In this document: positions 42,717-52,421 of the stretch, piece after piece
How the letters are laid out: each line of letters begins with the position of its first letter
How positions within the stretch are numbered: the first letter of the stretch is position 1
From: Pontimicrobium aquaticum
GTDB lineage: Bacteria; Bacteroidota; Bacteroidia; Flavobacteriales; Flavobacteriaceae
Reading direction: 5' to 3'
DNA: 64,000 bases
NCBI RefSeq assembly: GCF_005047595.1
Contig: NZ_SUPL01000004.1
Location: 62,001-126,000, forward strand
Notes under the pieces: generated by a model
What the model saw: the letters and a program-made list of their open reading frames with translations, nothing else
Told to the model about the DNA's origin: nothing
Database searches by the model: none
Translations under genes and position numbers: made by a program

Positions 42717-45700
42717 ATGAAAAAAACTACTTATAGTTTATATCATTGGATGTGTATCCTGCTGCTATTGGTTTCTGGAAGCCTATACTCGCAAACCGTC
42801 ATTGACTCGGAAGATTTTGAATCAGGATGGGGAATTTGGAATGATGGAGGCAGTGACTGCTTTTTAAATACAGGTTCTATTTTATCTGGTGCCAATAGTG
42901 TCAACTTACAAGACAATAACAATCAAGATTCTTCTATGTACACTAATGATATTGACCTAACAACTTTTGGTTCTGTAACTATTGTTTTTGATTTTAGAAC
43001 TAGTGGATTTAATAATGGTCATGACTTCTTTATTGAATTCTCTAACAATGGTGGTGCTAGCTGGAATGCAACACCTATAACTACTTATGTTAGAGGTTCT
43101 AACTTCAATAATGACACAACATACACTGGAGAAACAGCAACTATAACAGCAGGAGGAACTTATACATTTACAGCTAACTCTAGATTTAGGTTTAGAGCTG
43201 ATGCTTCCCAAAGTTCAGATGACTTATATATAGACAATGTTGTTATGACAGGGTACCCAAAAACTCCAGAGATAAATATCACTGGGCTAGGAAATACCAT
43301 CAATGATGGAGACACTACCCCCTCGGTTACTGATGATACCGATTTTGGAACTGTAAATGTTGCAGGTGGTACCAATCCTAACACCTTTACCATTCAAAAT
43401 ACAGGTACGGCAGCACTAAGTTTAACAGGAGCATCACCTTATGTAACTATTTCTGGAACCAATGCCGCAGACTTTGCAGTAACGACCGCCCCTGCAAACA
43501 CTATTGCTTCAAGTGGCAGTACAACATTTGTAATAACATTTGATCCCAGCGCAGCAGGAATAAGAACAGCAACAGTCAGTATTGCAAATGATGATTCTAA
43601 CGAAAATCCGTATAATTTTGACATAGAAGGTAATGGTTATGTTCCAGTACCAGAAATAAATGTACAAGGAAACAGTGTTGATATTGTTGATGGAGATAAC
43701 ACGCCATCATTAACTGATGCCACCGACTATGGCACCGTAAATGTTGAATCTTTGGTATCAAGAACTTTTACCATACAAAATACAGGAACAGCCGATCTAA
43801 CCATCAGTTCTATTACATTATCCAACACGACAGATTTTTCCATTATAGGCACACCTTATGCCTCTCCTGTGGCTAGTAGTGGCAGTACTACATTTACCGT
43901 TCAGTTTAATTCGTTAACCATAGGCACGAAAACCACGACAGTGACCATCAACAATAATGATAGTGACGAATCTACTTATCAATTCGATATTGAAGCAAGA
44001 GCTGAACAAAACTTCTTTGATAGTGATGGAGATGGTATATACGATAACATAGATATAGATGATGATAACGATGGTATTTTAGATTCAGAAGAAGAATTGG
44101 CATGCCAAGTATCAAGTACTTCTACAGTCATGAACTATAAGTTTTTAAACGAGACCTTTGGAGAAGGTACCAATAGAACAACCATAAACACCACTTACGA
44201 TGCTACCACAACCTATTGCTATGAAGATGGTACTGCAAGTTGCCCTTCTCTTGGTGGTATAGATTTAAATGATGGTGAATACGCTGTTTACTACACAGCA
44301 GGAACAAATGATGGTACCAATAACACGCCTAATGGAGAGGTAGCGTCTTGGGTAGATGGACTATGGTATACTGGTGAAGACCACACCTCTGGAGACACCA
44401 ATGGTAGAATGGCGATGTTTAACGCCTCTTACGACCCTGGAACATTTTATACAGCTACAATTACAGGTGCCCTTCCAAATGTCCCTGTTACTTATAGTTT
44501 TTGGGTATTAAACCTCGACATTAGTACAGCTAACAATATAAATACTCGAATACGCCCAAATATTTTAGTAGAATTCCGTGATGCAGGTGGTAATGTATTA
44601 CAATCAATTACTACCGGAGATATTCCACCTTCTATTGAAGGTGATCCTGCAAATAGTTGGCATCAATTTACAGCCGACCTAACATTAAATGTAAGTGAAT
44701 TTTACGTGTACTTTATAAACAATAACCCTGGTGGACTTGGTAATGACTTGGCTATTGATGATATTGTTATTTCTCAAACCCTTTGTGATACCGATAATGA
44801 TGGCATTGCTGATGTGTTTGACCTAGACTCTGATAACGATGGGATTCCAGATGTGGTTGAAGCTGGTTTAGGTGACCTAAGTGAAGGGACTGCCACATTA
44901 ACTGGAATAGCATCTTGGGTAGATGCTAATGGTAATGGCATGCACGATCTAGCAGAAGGCAATAGTGTTCTGGACACAGATGGTGACGGTGTTCCTAACT
45001 ATTTAGACTTAGATAGTGACAATGACACTATCTTTGATGTAGATGAATCTGGAGCTGGCAATACTGCTGATCCATCCTATCAAAATGGTGATGGCGACAT
45101 CACTGGTGATGGTGTTGGAGATGGTCCTGATACGGATGCTATAAGAGAAACAGATATAGATTCTGATGGTACTTCTGAATATTTTACAGATGGTATTCTT
45201 GATATATACGATTATTATAATGGTGGCACCTTTGGTACTGCCTATGGCAACTCAAATCAAGGGTTAGGGAATACTTACTATGTTCTGGATAGCGATAGTG
45301 ATGGTATTCCTGACTATATGGACATTACCTCTGACGGAGTAACTTTTGATATTTCACATACACTATATGCTAATTTAGATGCTAATAACGATGGCGTTAT
45401 AGATGATACCAACGATAGTGAAGGCGACGGCATATTAGACTTATTTGACACAGATGACGCTGCCTTTGGGTCTCCTAGAGATTTAGATCGTAAACTACAT
45501 TTATACTTCGATGGTAGAAATGATTATATAGAAGATGCCTCAGTCATTGGAACCTGGTCTGAAGCAACTCAAATGGGTTGGATAAAAATTGATCCTACCA
45601 TTACAGGTGGAAGTAAGACCATCATGGGGCAAGATAATTTTTATATAACTTTAAATGCCGATTTAAGTATTTCGGCTACTGCCAATGGCACAACAATAAC

Positions 45701-48041
45701 AAATGGTGGTGCTTTAGCTACTGATAGATGGGTTCATATTGGAGCTACATACAGCAATATTGACAATATATTTAAGCTTTATATTAACGGTCTTGAAGTT
45801 TCAAGCTCCGCAATTTCAGGGAGTCTTCCTAGCGATACCTCCTCTTATACTTTAGGAAGAAATCCAGATACAGATTCAGGATATTTTATGGGTTATATTG
45901 ATGAAGCCAAAGTGTTTGACAAAGCACTGACTGCCGACGAATATCAGAAAAATGTCTATCAAGAAATAGAAGACAACACTTTAGTAAGAGGTGCTATAAT
46001 ACCCAAAAACATCACCACGCTTTCGTGGAGCAACGTACAAAGATACTTTAGATTTGATGTCTATAAAGATGATATTACTGATGATTTAACAACTGGAACT
46101 ATTGATACAGGAACTGGTGCGAAAATGTACAACTTTAAAATCATCGACTATCAATCTGCACCCTTACCTTTTGTGACACAACAAAGTGGTTCGTTACCAA
46201 CAGCTGTAGACATCGCTTCAGATGGTGTAAATGGCGCTGATGCCATTACTTATGACTGGTCTATTGTAAGAGTAGAACATGATGATATCACATACAATGA
46301 CCGCCAAAAGCATCTTGGTCTATTTGTAAATGAACTAGATGCAGGATTGAACCCTATAGAATTTAGTGTTCAAAACGATTCTGAACTCAATGTGAGTTGG
46401 TACTTAAAACTCGATGGACTTATAGACCTTGAAGGTGAATCACAATTAGTTCAAGGTTCTGATAGTACACTCGATATTAATAGTAAAGGTACTATTGAGC
46501 GTGACCAACAAGGAACTGCCGATTTATATACCTATAACTATTGGGCTGCACCTGTGGGTGTAACCAGTACTATAAGTAATAATAACAACTATACACTCCC
46601 TGATGTATTAAATGATGGTACTACACCTGCCATTCCTTCATCTATTAATTGGTTAACCTCTGGGTACGATGGAACTTCTGGTTCACCTGTTGGTATTGCC
46701 GATTATTGGATCTGGAAATATGCCAATCGAGTAAGTGATAACTATCCTTCTTGGCAACATGTACGTAGTACTGGATCATTACAACCTGGTGAAGGATATA
46801 CCATGAAAGGCACAACAAACACAAGTGGTGCTATCTTTACTGAACAAAACTACGTGTTTAATGGAAAACCTCACAATGGAGATATTACCTTAACGCTATC
46901 GGCTGGAAATGACTATTTAATTGGTAATCCATATGCCTCAGCCATTGATGCCAACGAGTTCATTCTTGACAATATTAGTGATGGTGCTGGTAGAGCTGGG
47001 TCTAACATTATTAATGGTACGTTGTATTTTTGGGAACACTTTGCTAGTTCTACACATATTCTTTCCGAATACCAAGGTGGGTATGGAGCTTATACCTTAA
47101 TAACTGGAACTGCTGCTATCAATAACGATGTACGAATTAATCATACTGGAGGCTTAACCAGCTCTAAAGGTGCTCCAGAACGTTACATCCCTGTAGCACA
47201 AGGATTTTTTGTGACTGCCGATACTGGTGGATCTATTACCTTTAAAAATAGTCAACGTACGTTTAAAACTGAAGCAGCTGACCCTTCAGTATTCATGAGA
47301 GTTAATGATGGTAAAAGCAAACAAAAAAAATCATCAGTTACAACTTCTAAAACTACTAATGATACTCGTGAAGTTATTAAACTCTACTTTGATTCACCTA
47401 AAGGTTATCATAGGCAAATTGCTGTAGGTATTGATAGTAACACTACCGATGGACATGATATTGGATATGATGCGCCACTTATTGAAGATAATGTCGAGGA
47501 TATGTTCTGGACCTTTGACAACAATAAGTTTGTGATTCAAGGTGTGAGTGATTTTAACATCAACAGGACTTTACCGCTTGGTGTAAAAATAGATCAAGAA
47601 GGTACAGCAACTATTAGAGTGGATTATCTTGAAAATATACCTATTGATACTAATATCTATCTACTAGATAAGGAGCTAGAAATATACCATGACCTTAGAG
47701 AATCCAATTACGAAGTGTTCTTAACCATTGGTGAACATTATGATAGATTTGAGATTACTTTTTCTAACGGTGAAGAAGAAGTAGATCCTATTGAAGGGTT
47801 AACTAAAACTAATTTGCATTTCTCGAATGACAAAGAAAGCATCATCGTTATAAACCCTGATAACTTAATCATTAATAGCGTAAAAATGGTTAATATCTTA
47901 GGTCAATCTGTATTTAAAATGGATACGGCTTTTGAAGACAGATATAAAGAAATTACAGTAAAACACTTAAATACTGGTGCCTATATCATAAATATGATCA
48001 CCAATAAAGGTTTAATCACTAAAAAAGTGGTTGTTGAATAA
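42717..48041 (+). CDS. Giant surface protein: ASH, calcium repeat, LamG and type IX sorting domains
   Basis: A 1774-residue protein with a signal peptide (cut after SGSLYSQ). In order: a beta-sandwich (about 27-180); two ASH/choice-of-anchor D repeats (about 187-302 and 313-428, with GTVNV and FTIQNTGTA); thrombospondin type 3 calcium repeats (DSDGDGIYDNIDIDDDNDG near 435 and more near 690-920); a LamG-like domain (about 930-1085, LHLYFDGRNDYIED); a large beta-rich part; and a type IX sorting domain at the C-terminus (VKMVNILGQSVF, LNTGAYIINM). It is probably a surface adhesin or matrix protein. It lies downstream of the sugar dehydrogenase, 138 bases apart. Confidence 0.88.
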   Translation: MKKTTYSLYHWMCILLLLVSGSLYSQTVIDSEDFESGWGIWNDGGSDCFLNTGSILSGANSVNLQDNNNQDSSMYTNDIDLTTFGSVTIVFDFRTSGFNNGHDFFIEFSNNGGASWNATPITTYVRGSNFNNDTTYTGETATITAGGTYTFTANSRFRFRADASQSSDDLYIDNVVMTGYPKTPEINITGLGNTINDGDTTPSVTDDTDFGTVNVAGGTNPNTFTIQNTGTAALSLTGASPYVTISGTNAADFAVTTAPANTIASSGSTTFVITFDPSAAGIRTATVSIANDDSNENPYNFDIEGNGYVPVPEINVQGNSVDIVDGDNTPSLTDATDYGTVNVESLVSRTFTIQNTGTADLTISSITLSNTTDFSIIGTPYASPVASSGSTTFTVQFNSLTIGTKTTTVTINNNDSDESTYQFDIEARAEQNFFDSDGDGIYDNIDIDDDNDGILDSEEELACQVSSTSTVMNYKFLNETFGEGTNRTTINTTYDATTTYCYEDGTASCPSLGGIDLNDGEYAVYYTAGTNDGTNNTPNGEVASWVDGLWYTGEDHTSGDTNGRMAMFNASYDPGTFYTATITGALPNVPVTYSFWVLNLDISTANNINTRIRPNILVEFRDAGGNVLQSITTGDIPPSIEGDPANSWHQFTADLTLNVSEFYVYFINNNPGGLGNDLAIDDIVISQTLCDTDNDGIADVFDLDSDNDGIPDVVEAGLGDLSEGTATLTGIASWVDANGNGMHDLAEGNSVLDTDGDGVPNYLDLDSDNDTIFDVDESGAGNTADPSYQNGDGDITGDGVGDGPDTDAIRETDIDSDGTSEYFTDGILDIYDYYNGGTFGTAYGNSNQGLGNTYYVLDSDSDGIPDYMDITSDGVTFDISHTLYANLDANNDGVIDDTNDSEGDGILDLFDTDDAAFGSPRDLDRKLHLYFDGRNDYIEDASVIGTWSEATQMGWIKIDPTITGGSKTIMGQDNFYITLNADLSISATANGTTITNGGALATDRWVHIGATYSNIDNIFKLYINGLEVSSSAISGSLPSDTSSYTLGRNPDTDSGYFMGYIDEAKVFDKALTADEYQKNVYQEIEDNTLVRGAIIPKNITTLSWSNVQRYFRFDVYKDDITDDLTTGTIDTGTGAKMYNFKIIDYQSAPLPFVTQQSGSLPTAVDIASDGVNGADAITYDWSIVRVEHDDITYNDRQKHLGLFVNELDAGLNPIEFSVQNDSELNVSWYLKLDGLIDLEGESQLVQGSDSTLDINSKGTIERDQQGTADLYTYNYWAAPVGVTSTISNNNNYTLPDVLNDGTTPAIPSSINWLTSGYDGTSGSPVGIADYWIWKYANRVSDNYPSWQHVRSTGSLQPGEGYTMKGTTNTSGAIFTEQNYVFNGKPHNGDITLTLSAGNDYLIGNPYASAIDANEFILDNISDGAGRAGSNIINGTLYFWEHFASSTHILSEYQGGYGAYTLITGTAAINNDVRINHTGGLTSSKGAPERYIPVAQGFFVTADTGGSITFKNSQRTFKTEAADPSVFMRVNDGKSKQKKSSVTTSKTTNDTREVIKLYFDSPKGYHRQIAVGIDSNTTDGHDIGYDAPLIEDNVEDMFWTFDNNKFVIQGVSDFNINRTLPLGVKIDQEGTATIRVDYLENIPIDTNIYLLDKELEIYHDLRESNYEVFLTIGEHYDRFEITFSNGEEEVDPIEGLTKTNLHFSNDKESIIVINPDNLIINSVKMVNILGQSVFKMDTAFEDRYKEITVKHLNTGAYIINMITNKGLITKKVVVE

Positions 48042-48096
48042 GAAAATTGTTGTGAAACTGAAATATTTAATTTTATTAGTTAGTTACACTAAACTT

Positions 48097-48123
48097 AAAA
48101 AGCTCCTAAAAAGGAGCTTTTTT
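48097..48123. terminator. Bidirectional terminator between convergent genes
   Basis: Perfect 11-base arms AAAAAGCTCCT and AGGAGCTTTTT with an AAAA loop. It serves the giant surface protein (plus) and hisS (minus), overlapping the hisS stop region at 48122. Confidence 0.92.
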
Positions 48124-49492
48124 ATTTTACTTTATCTATTAGTACATCTAAAGAGCATTTTTCCTGCTCACCAGATTCCATGTTTTTAAGAGTGTATTGG
48201 TTGTTTTTAAGTTCCTCCTCTCCTACTAAAACCACGTAAGGAATTGCTCTTCGGTTGGCATAGGTCATTTGTTTTTTCATCTTAGCAGTATCAGGATACA
48301 ACTCAGCATTAACACCATATCCCCGCAATGCTTTTATAGCCTTTAATCCAAATAAAGCTTCGGTTTCACCAAAGTTTATAAATAATACATCAACCTTGTT
48401 GGACACTGTTTCTGGGAATAAATTCAGTTCTTCTAAAACCAAATAAATTCTATCTAAACCAAAACTAATACCAACGCCACTGACTTCTTTTAATCCAAAA
48501 ATTCCTGTAAGGTCATCATAACGACCGCCTCCACCAATAGAGCCCATTTGTACACCTTGAGGTGCAGATACTTCAAAAATAGCACCTGTATAATAGTTTA
48601 AACCTCTAGCAAGCGTGACATCTAATTGTAAATTAGCCGATTTAAGCCCTAAAGTAGTAATAGTGTTATCAATAAATTCTAGTTCTTCAATGCCTTTTTT
48701 TCCTATTTCAGAAGAGCTTAATATGGTTTTTAAGTTTTCAACTTGATTACCAAAATTGCCTTTTAAAGTGAATAGAGGTTGTAGTTTTGTAATGCCATCT
48801 TCAGAAATACCTTTGCTACGCATTTCTTCTTTTACTTTCTCCTCGCCTATCTTATCTAGCTTATCTAGTGCGACTGTAAAATCGATTAACTTGTCTTGAG
48901 CACCAATCACTTCGGCTATTCCTGATAAAATTTTGCGGTTGTTGATTTTTATAGTGGTGCCTTTTAACCCTAAATTGGTAAACACCTCGTCATACAGCTG
49001 TACAAACTCAACTTCTTGCCATAAAGATTGCGACCCAACCACATCGGCATCACATTGGTAAAACTCTCTAAAACGTCCTTTTTGTGGTCTATCGGCTCTC
49101 CAAACAGGTTGTATTTGGTAGCGTTTAAACGGAAATACTATGTCGTTTTGGTGTTGTACGACATAGCGTGCAAAGGGTACTGTAAGGTCGTAACGAAGGG
49201 CTTTTTCTGAGATGCTTGAGATTAGCTTATTAGAATCTTTTTCATTATAAGCGCTTTCATTAGCTTTAGACAAATAATCTCCTGAATTCAAAATTTTAAA
49301 AATCAATCGGTCTCCTTCGTCACCATATTTACCCATCAGCGTATCCGAATTCTCAAAACTTGGTGTTTCTATAGGTTGAAATCCAAAACGTTCAAAACAA
49401 GATTTTATAGTATTAACTATGTAATTGCGTTTTGCAACTTGCTCAGGATTAAAATCTCTTGTGCCTTTTGGAATGCTTGGTTTTTGTGCCAT
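48122..49492 (-). CDS. hisS: Histidyl-tRNA synthetase
   Basis: A 456-residue class II aminoacyl-tRNA synthetase. Motif 1 is in [12 protein letters not shown] and [12 protein letters not shown]; motif 2 is [12 protein letters not shown] and the [20 protein letters not shown] segment. The HisA signature [15 protein letters not shown] follows, and motif 3 is GIGGG-type [17 protein letters not shown] / [11 protein letters not shown]. The C-terminal anticodon domain covers about 355-456. It charges tRNA-His. A 164-base repeat-rich gap upstream holds its promoter. Confidence 0.97.
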   Translation of the reverse strand: MAQKPSIPKGTRDFNPEQVAKRNYIVNTIKSCFERFGFQPIETPSFENSDTLMGKYGDEGDRLIFKILNSGDYLSKANESAYNEKDSNKLISSISEKALRYDLTVPFARYVVQHQNDIVFPFKRYQIQPVWRADRPQKGRFREFYQCDADVVGSQSLWQEVEFVQLYDEVFTNLGLKGTTIKINNRKILSGIAEVIGAQDKLIDFTVALDKLDKIGEEKVKEEMRSKGISEDGITKLQPLFTLKGNFGNQVENLKTILSSSEIGKKGIEELEFIDNTITTLGLKSANLQLDVTLARGLNYYTGAIFEVSAPQGVQMGSIGGGGRYDDLTGIFGLKEVSGVGISFGLDRIYLVLEELNLFPETVSNKVDVLFINFGETEALFGLKAIKALRGYGVNAELYPDTAKMKKQMTYANRRAIPYVVLVGEEELKNNQYTLKNMESGEQEKCSLDVLIDKVK

Positions 49493-49498
49493 ATCAAC

Positions 49499-49650
49499 TA
49501 CCTGCGAAGACAGGTATCTCTTTTTAAAATTCTAAAATTATCAATAAAATAAGTGGATTCCGCATCACACTTCGACATGCTCAGTGGAACAGTACGGAAT
49601 GACAAAAATAACAGTTTAATTTGAAATAGATTCCTGCCTTCAAAGGAATG
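49499..49650. repeat. Cluster of short palindromic intergenic repeats
   Basis: Three small palindromes lie between hisS and the DUF6495-like gene. TACCTG-CGAAGA-CAGGTA is at 49499-49516. A longer one has ATTCCG and CGGAAT ends at 49557-49600. A third has ATTCCT and AGGAAT ends at 49630-49649. The last two share the tail GGAATGACAAAA. This is the dispersed-repeat style common between flavobacterial genes; a role in mRNA stability or termination is possible. Confidence 0.7.
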
Positions 49651-49656
49651 ACAAAA

Positions 49657-50127
49657 TTAATGCACTAATTTTTCAAAATACTTAAATAAATCACCTTTAG
49701 TGATAACGGATCCTTGCTGTATTAAGGCAAACTTATCTAGTTGCTTATCCTCAGAATACTCTTTTTTAGCTTGGAAAAGCTCCACGGCATCGTCCATTAA
49801 ATTCTCCCGCAACCAAGAAAAACCTTCTCTTGTGGTTAAGTCTATGGCTGTATTTGTTATTTTTAAACCTATAAGCTCAATTCTTTCTTTAGCTAAATAA
49901 AACAAATACATGTGTTGTGGAGAAATGTTTTCAAGATACTCCGCTTTAGTCAGCACTCCTTCCCATACTAAGTCGCTAAACACATCTAATTCTTGTTCAG
50001 CAACCTTTGGTTTATTGGCTTTAATATCTTGCCACTCGTCCGCTGTTATAGACTGTGTTGCCAAAAAATTTATGAATTCTTGGTGTAGTTCTTCAAATTG
50101 TTCTTTGGTTAATCTCGTGTACTTCAT
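49657..50127 (-). CDS. DUF6495-like protein of unknown function
   Basis: A 156-residue, acidic, mostly helical soluble protein starting MKYTRLTKEQFEELHQEFIN. Segments EWQDIKANKPKVAEQELDVF and LTTREGFSWLRENLMDDAVE look conserved-like and resemble the Bacteroidota-only DUF6495 family, recalled by appearance rather than by a search. No function is assigned. It starts 24 bases from the glycerophosphodiesterase gene on the same strand, downstream of the ribosomal protein operon. Confidence 0.75.
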   Translation of the reverse strand: MKYTRLTKEQFEELHQEFINFLATQSITADEWQDIKANKPKVAEQELDVFSDLVWEGVLTKAEYLENISPQHMYLFYLAKERIELIGLKITNTAIDLTTREGFSWLRENLMDDAVELFQAKKEYSEDKQLDKFALIQQGSVITKGDLFKYFEKLVH

Positions 50128-50151
50128 CGTTACTATACTATTTTATAATTT

Positions 50152-51036
50152 TTACTTTACAATATTTAATGCAGCAGCAGCTTGAAATGGTCTGTCGGTT
50201 GCAAATACATCTATTCCCAATTTACGCCATGTCATGTATAAGTTATCACCTCTAGCTTCGGCTTGTTTATCAAGGTTGCCAAGCGTTCCTAAAATAGTTT
50301 GTATTCCTAAATCGTGTAAGTTTTGGTAAAGTTGAACTTCTGATAATCGTGTCCCAGTAAATGCTAACATATTTTGGGTAGGTATGCTGGTTTTAAGTAA
50401 TCTGTCCAGTTCTTCTTGATTTCTAGCTGAAACAGATAGTAATAAATCAGGCGCTAATTGATGTGCACGAACAGCTTGCTCTACATCATACGTTATTATT
50501 ACTGAAATATCTTCAGCTTCATATTTTCTAATCTCGTTAATAACTTCCAACACATCTACACTACGTTTAATATCTACTGTAAGAATCGCATTATTAGCCT
50601 TTGCCCAAGTTAATACATCGGCAAATTTTGGTATTTTAAATTTGGTTCCATTACCAAAATCGTCCACCAAATTAAATGTTAGTAGTTCTTGATAGGTATA
50701 TTTATCGAGTTTATCTGTTCCTGTAGTGGTTCGGTCTAAGGTGTTATCGTGCATTAACACTAAAACATCATCTTTAGTTTTGGCTACATCTATTTCAAAT
50801 ACTGCTGAAATATTTTCGTTTACATATTGTATGGTCTCCAAGCAATTTTCAGGATAGTTTGCTAACCCAACTCCTCCACGATGTACACTTATAATAGGTT
50901 CACTATCTTTTGCATACTTGAAGGTTTTTATTAAAGCTGATGCTTTTTTGCTAACTTCAACCTTATTAGAATCTTTAAGATTTCCTTTGCATGAAAAAAA
51001 CACTAAAAAGGCTAATATAAAAGTAATACGCAACAT
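50152..51036 (-). CDS. Glycerophosphodiester phosphodiesterase-family lipoprotein
   Basis: A 294-residue protein with a lipoprotein signal (MLRITFILAFLVFFSCKG, Cys16). The GDPD TIM barrel is seen in the catalytic HRGGVGLANYPENCLET (about 52-68), EIDVAKTKDDVLVLMHDNTLDRTTTG (in two parts, EIDVAKTKDDVLV and HDNTLDRTTTG) and the late TVDIK strand. Such enzymes hydrolyse glycerophosphodiesters to sn-glycerol 3-phosphate. It is probably anchored in the outer or inner membrane facing the periplasm. Confidence 0.88.
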   Translation of the reverse strand: MLRITFILAFLVFFSCKGNLKDSNKVEVSKKASALIKTFKYAKDSEPIISVHRGGVGLANYPENCLETIQYVNENISAVFEIDVAKTKDDVLVLMHDNTLDRTTTGTDKLDKYTYQELLTFNLVDDFGNGTKFKIPKFADVLTWAKANNAILTVDIKRSVDVLEVINEIRKYEAEDISVIITYDVEQAVRAHQLAPDLLLSVSARNQEELDRLLKTSIPTQNMLAFTGTRLSEVQLYQNLHDLGIQTILGTLGNLDKQAEARGDNLYMTWRKLGIDVFATDRPFQAAAALNIVK

Positions 51037-51054
51037 GGTGTAATGTTTAAAAAT

Positions 51055-51087
51055 TAAAAAACCGTCTAGAAAAGTATCTAAACGGTT
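51055..51087 (-). terminator. Terminator of the rpsF-rpsR-rplI operon
   Basis: An imperfect stem with arms AACCGT-TTAGA and TCTAG-ACGGTT on the minus strand, with a short loop. A T-rich run follows on that strand. It lies just after rplI, so it ends the ribosomal protein transcript. Confidence 0.75.
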
Positions 51088-51110
51088 AATTTTATATTGT
51101 AAAAAGCTAA

Positions 51111-51572
51111 TTAAGCTTGAGCTACAACCTCAAAAGCTAAATCTACAGATACTTCTCTATGCAAACGTATAACAGCATTGTATTGTCCTAAACGCTTAAT
51201 ATTTCCACCTGTAATATTAATGAATTTTTTATCGATTGAGTGTCCAGCTTTTTCAAAAGCTTCGGCTAAATCTATTTTGGTAATTGAACCAAATAATTTA
51301 TCACCAGCAGATGCTCCTTCAGTTGCTTTTGCAGTTAACTTTATTTCTAAAGCTTTAATTGCTTCGGCAGTTTTCTTAGCATCGTCAATAATTTTTTGTT
51401 CTTTAAAAGCACGTTGCTTTAAATTTTCAGCTAATACTTTCTTTGCAGAAGTTGTTGCTAAAATTGCTTGTCCTTGTGGAATTAAAAAATTTCTACCATA
51501 ACCGTTCTTAACTGTTACAACATCGTCTTTAAATCCTAAATTTTCAACGTCTTGTTTTAATATAAGTTCCAT
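51111..51572 (-). CDS. rplI: 50S ribosomal protein L9
   Basis: A 153-residue protein with the L9 N-terminal domain (MELILKQDVENLGFKDDVVT), then VKNGYGRNFLIPQGQA, and the long central helix linking to the C-terminal domain (GSITKIDLAEAF, DKKFINITGGNIKRLGQYNA). L9 binds 23S rRNA domain V near the L1 stalk. It is the last gene of rpsF-rpsR-rplI, with 13 bases between rpsR and rplI. Confidence 0.98.
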   Translation of the reverse strand: MELILKQDVENLGFKDDVVTVKNGYGRNFLIPQGQAILATTSAKKVLAENLKQRAFKEQKIIDDAKKTAEAIKALEIKLTAKATEGASAGDKLFGSITKIDLAEAFEKAGHSIDKKFINITGGNIKRLGQYNAVIRLHREVSVDLAFEVVAQA

Positions 51573-51585
51573 TGTTATCGGTATT

Positions 51586-51882
51586 TTATTTTAATAAATC
51601 GGCTACATAAGGCATCAACGCTAAGTGACGTGATCTTTTTACAGCAACAGCCACTTTTCTTTGATACTTCAAAGAAGTACCTGTAAGACGTCTTGGTAAC
51701 AATTTACCTTGTTCGTTTATAAATCTCATTAAAAAGTCTGGATCTTTATAATCTACATATTTGATTCCAGATTTTTGAAACATACAATACTTCTTTTTCT
51801 TACTAGTATCTATGTTTAAAGGAGTTAAATATCTAATTTCTCCTTCTTTTTTTCCTTTAGATTGTTGTTCTATAGATGACAT
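51586..51882 (-). CDS. rpsR: 30S ribosomal protein S18
   Basis: A 98-residue protein. The core KYCMFQKSGIKYVDYKDPDF, FINEQGKLLPRRLTGTSLKY and KRSRHLALMPYVADLLK is typical of S18. It forms a heterodimer with S6 on 16S rRNA. A longer N-terminal tail (SSIEQQSKGKKEGEIRYLTP) is usual for the phylum. It lies 2 bases after rpsF. Confidence 0.98.
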   Translation of the reverse strand: MSSIEQQSKGKKEGEIRYLTPLNIDTSKKKKYCMFQKSGIKYVDYKDPDFLMRFINEQGKLLPRRLTGTSLKYQRKVAVAVKRSRHLALMPYVADLLK

Positions 51883-51884
51883 AC

Positions 51885-52223
51885 TTACGCTTTTTCTTTA
51901 AGTTTAACTCTTCTTCTTTCTGCCCAAGCCACAGCGTGCTTGTCTAATTTTACAGTTAAGTAACGCATAAAACGCTCGTCACGTCTAAACTCTACTTCTA
52001 AAGGATCGATTGCACTACCATCTACTTGGTATTCAAATAAGTGATAAAATCCACTTTTTTTGTTTTGAATTGGGTAAGCTAACTTTTTAAGTCCCCAATC
52101 TTCTTTCGCTATCATCTTTGCACCTTTAGAAACAAGAAAATCTTCGTATTTCTTTACTGTTTCCTTTATCTGAGTTTCAGATAAAACGGGATTCAAGATG
52201 AAAACAGTTTCGTAATGATTCAT
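51885..52223 (-). CDS. rpsF: 30S ribosomal protein S6
   Basis: A 112-residue protein beginning NHYETVFILNPVLSETQIKE. The KEDWGLKKLAYPIQNKKSGF motif and FRRDERFMRYLTVKLDKHA fit S6. It binds 16S rRNA beside S18. No ssb or priB gene stands between rpsF and rpsR, the usual Bacteroidota arrangement. Its promoter is at 52256-52286. Confidence 0.98.
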   Translation of the reverse strand: MNHYETVFILNPVLSETQIKETVKKYEDFLVSKGAKMIAKEDWGLKKLAYPIQNKKSGFYHLFEYQVDGSAIDPLEVEFRRDERFMRYLTVKLDKHAVAWAERRRVKLKEKA

Positions 52224-52255
52224 ATTAAATTATGTATTTATGTTTAAAATGGCTG

Positions 52256-52286
52256 CAAAAATAGGTATTTATTCTTGTTTAGACAA
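52256..52286 (-). promoter_or_regulatory. Promoter of the rpsF operon
   Basis: On the minus strand, TTG (52286-52284) and TATTTTTG (52263-52256) with a 20-base spacer; a perfect Bacteroidota promoter, giving a leader of about 30 bases before rpsF. Confidence 0.85.
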
Positions 52287-52360
52287 CATTTTTACATCTA
52301 TTTTTTATGTCTTAAAGAAATGTTAAAATTGTGTTAATCAAAACACTTTATCGACGTTTT

Positions 52361-52391
52361 TTGGTTTTTAACCGAATTTTTTGTACTATTG
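52361..52391 (+). promoter_or_regulatory. Promoter of the LytTR regulator gene
   Basis: TTG (52361-52363) and TACTATTG (52384-52391) with 20 bases between; the -7 box has one mismatch to TAnnTTTG. The leader to the ATG at 52422 would be about 25 bases. Confidence 0.6.
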
Positions 52392-52421
52392 TCGATATCT
52401 TAACCTAAAACAAGAAATGTT

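Noticed and set aside
42957-43624. Several antisense frames inside the giant surface protein gene
   Set aside because: They arise from the Thr/Ser/Val-rich composition of the sense strand and show no family features.
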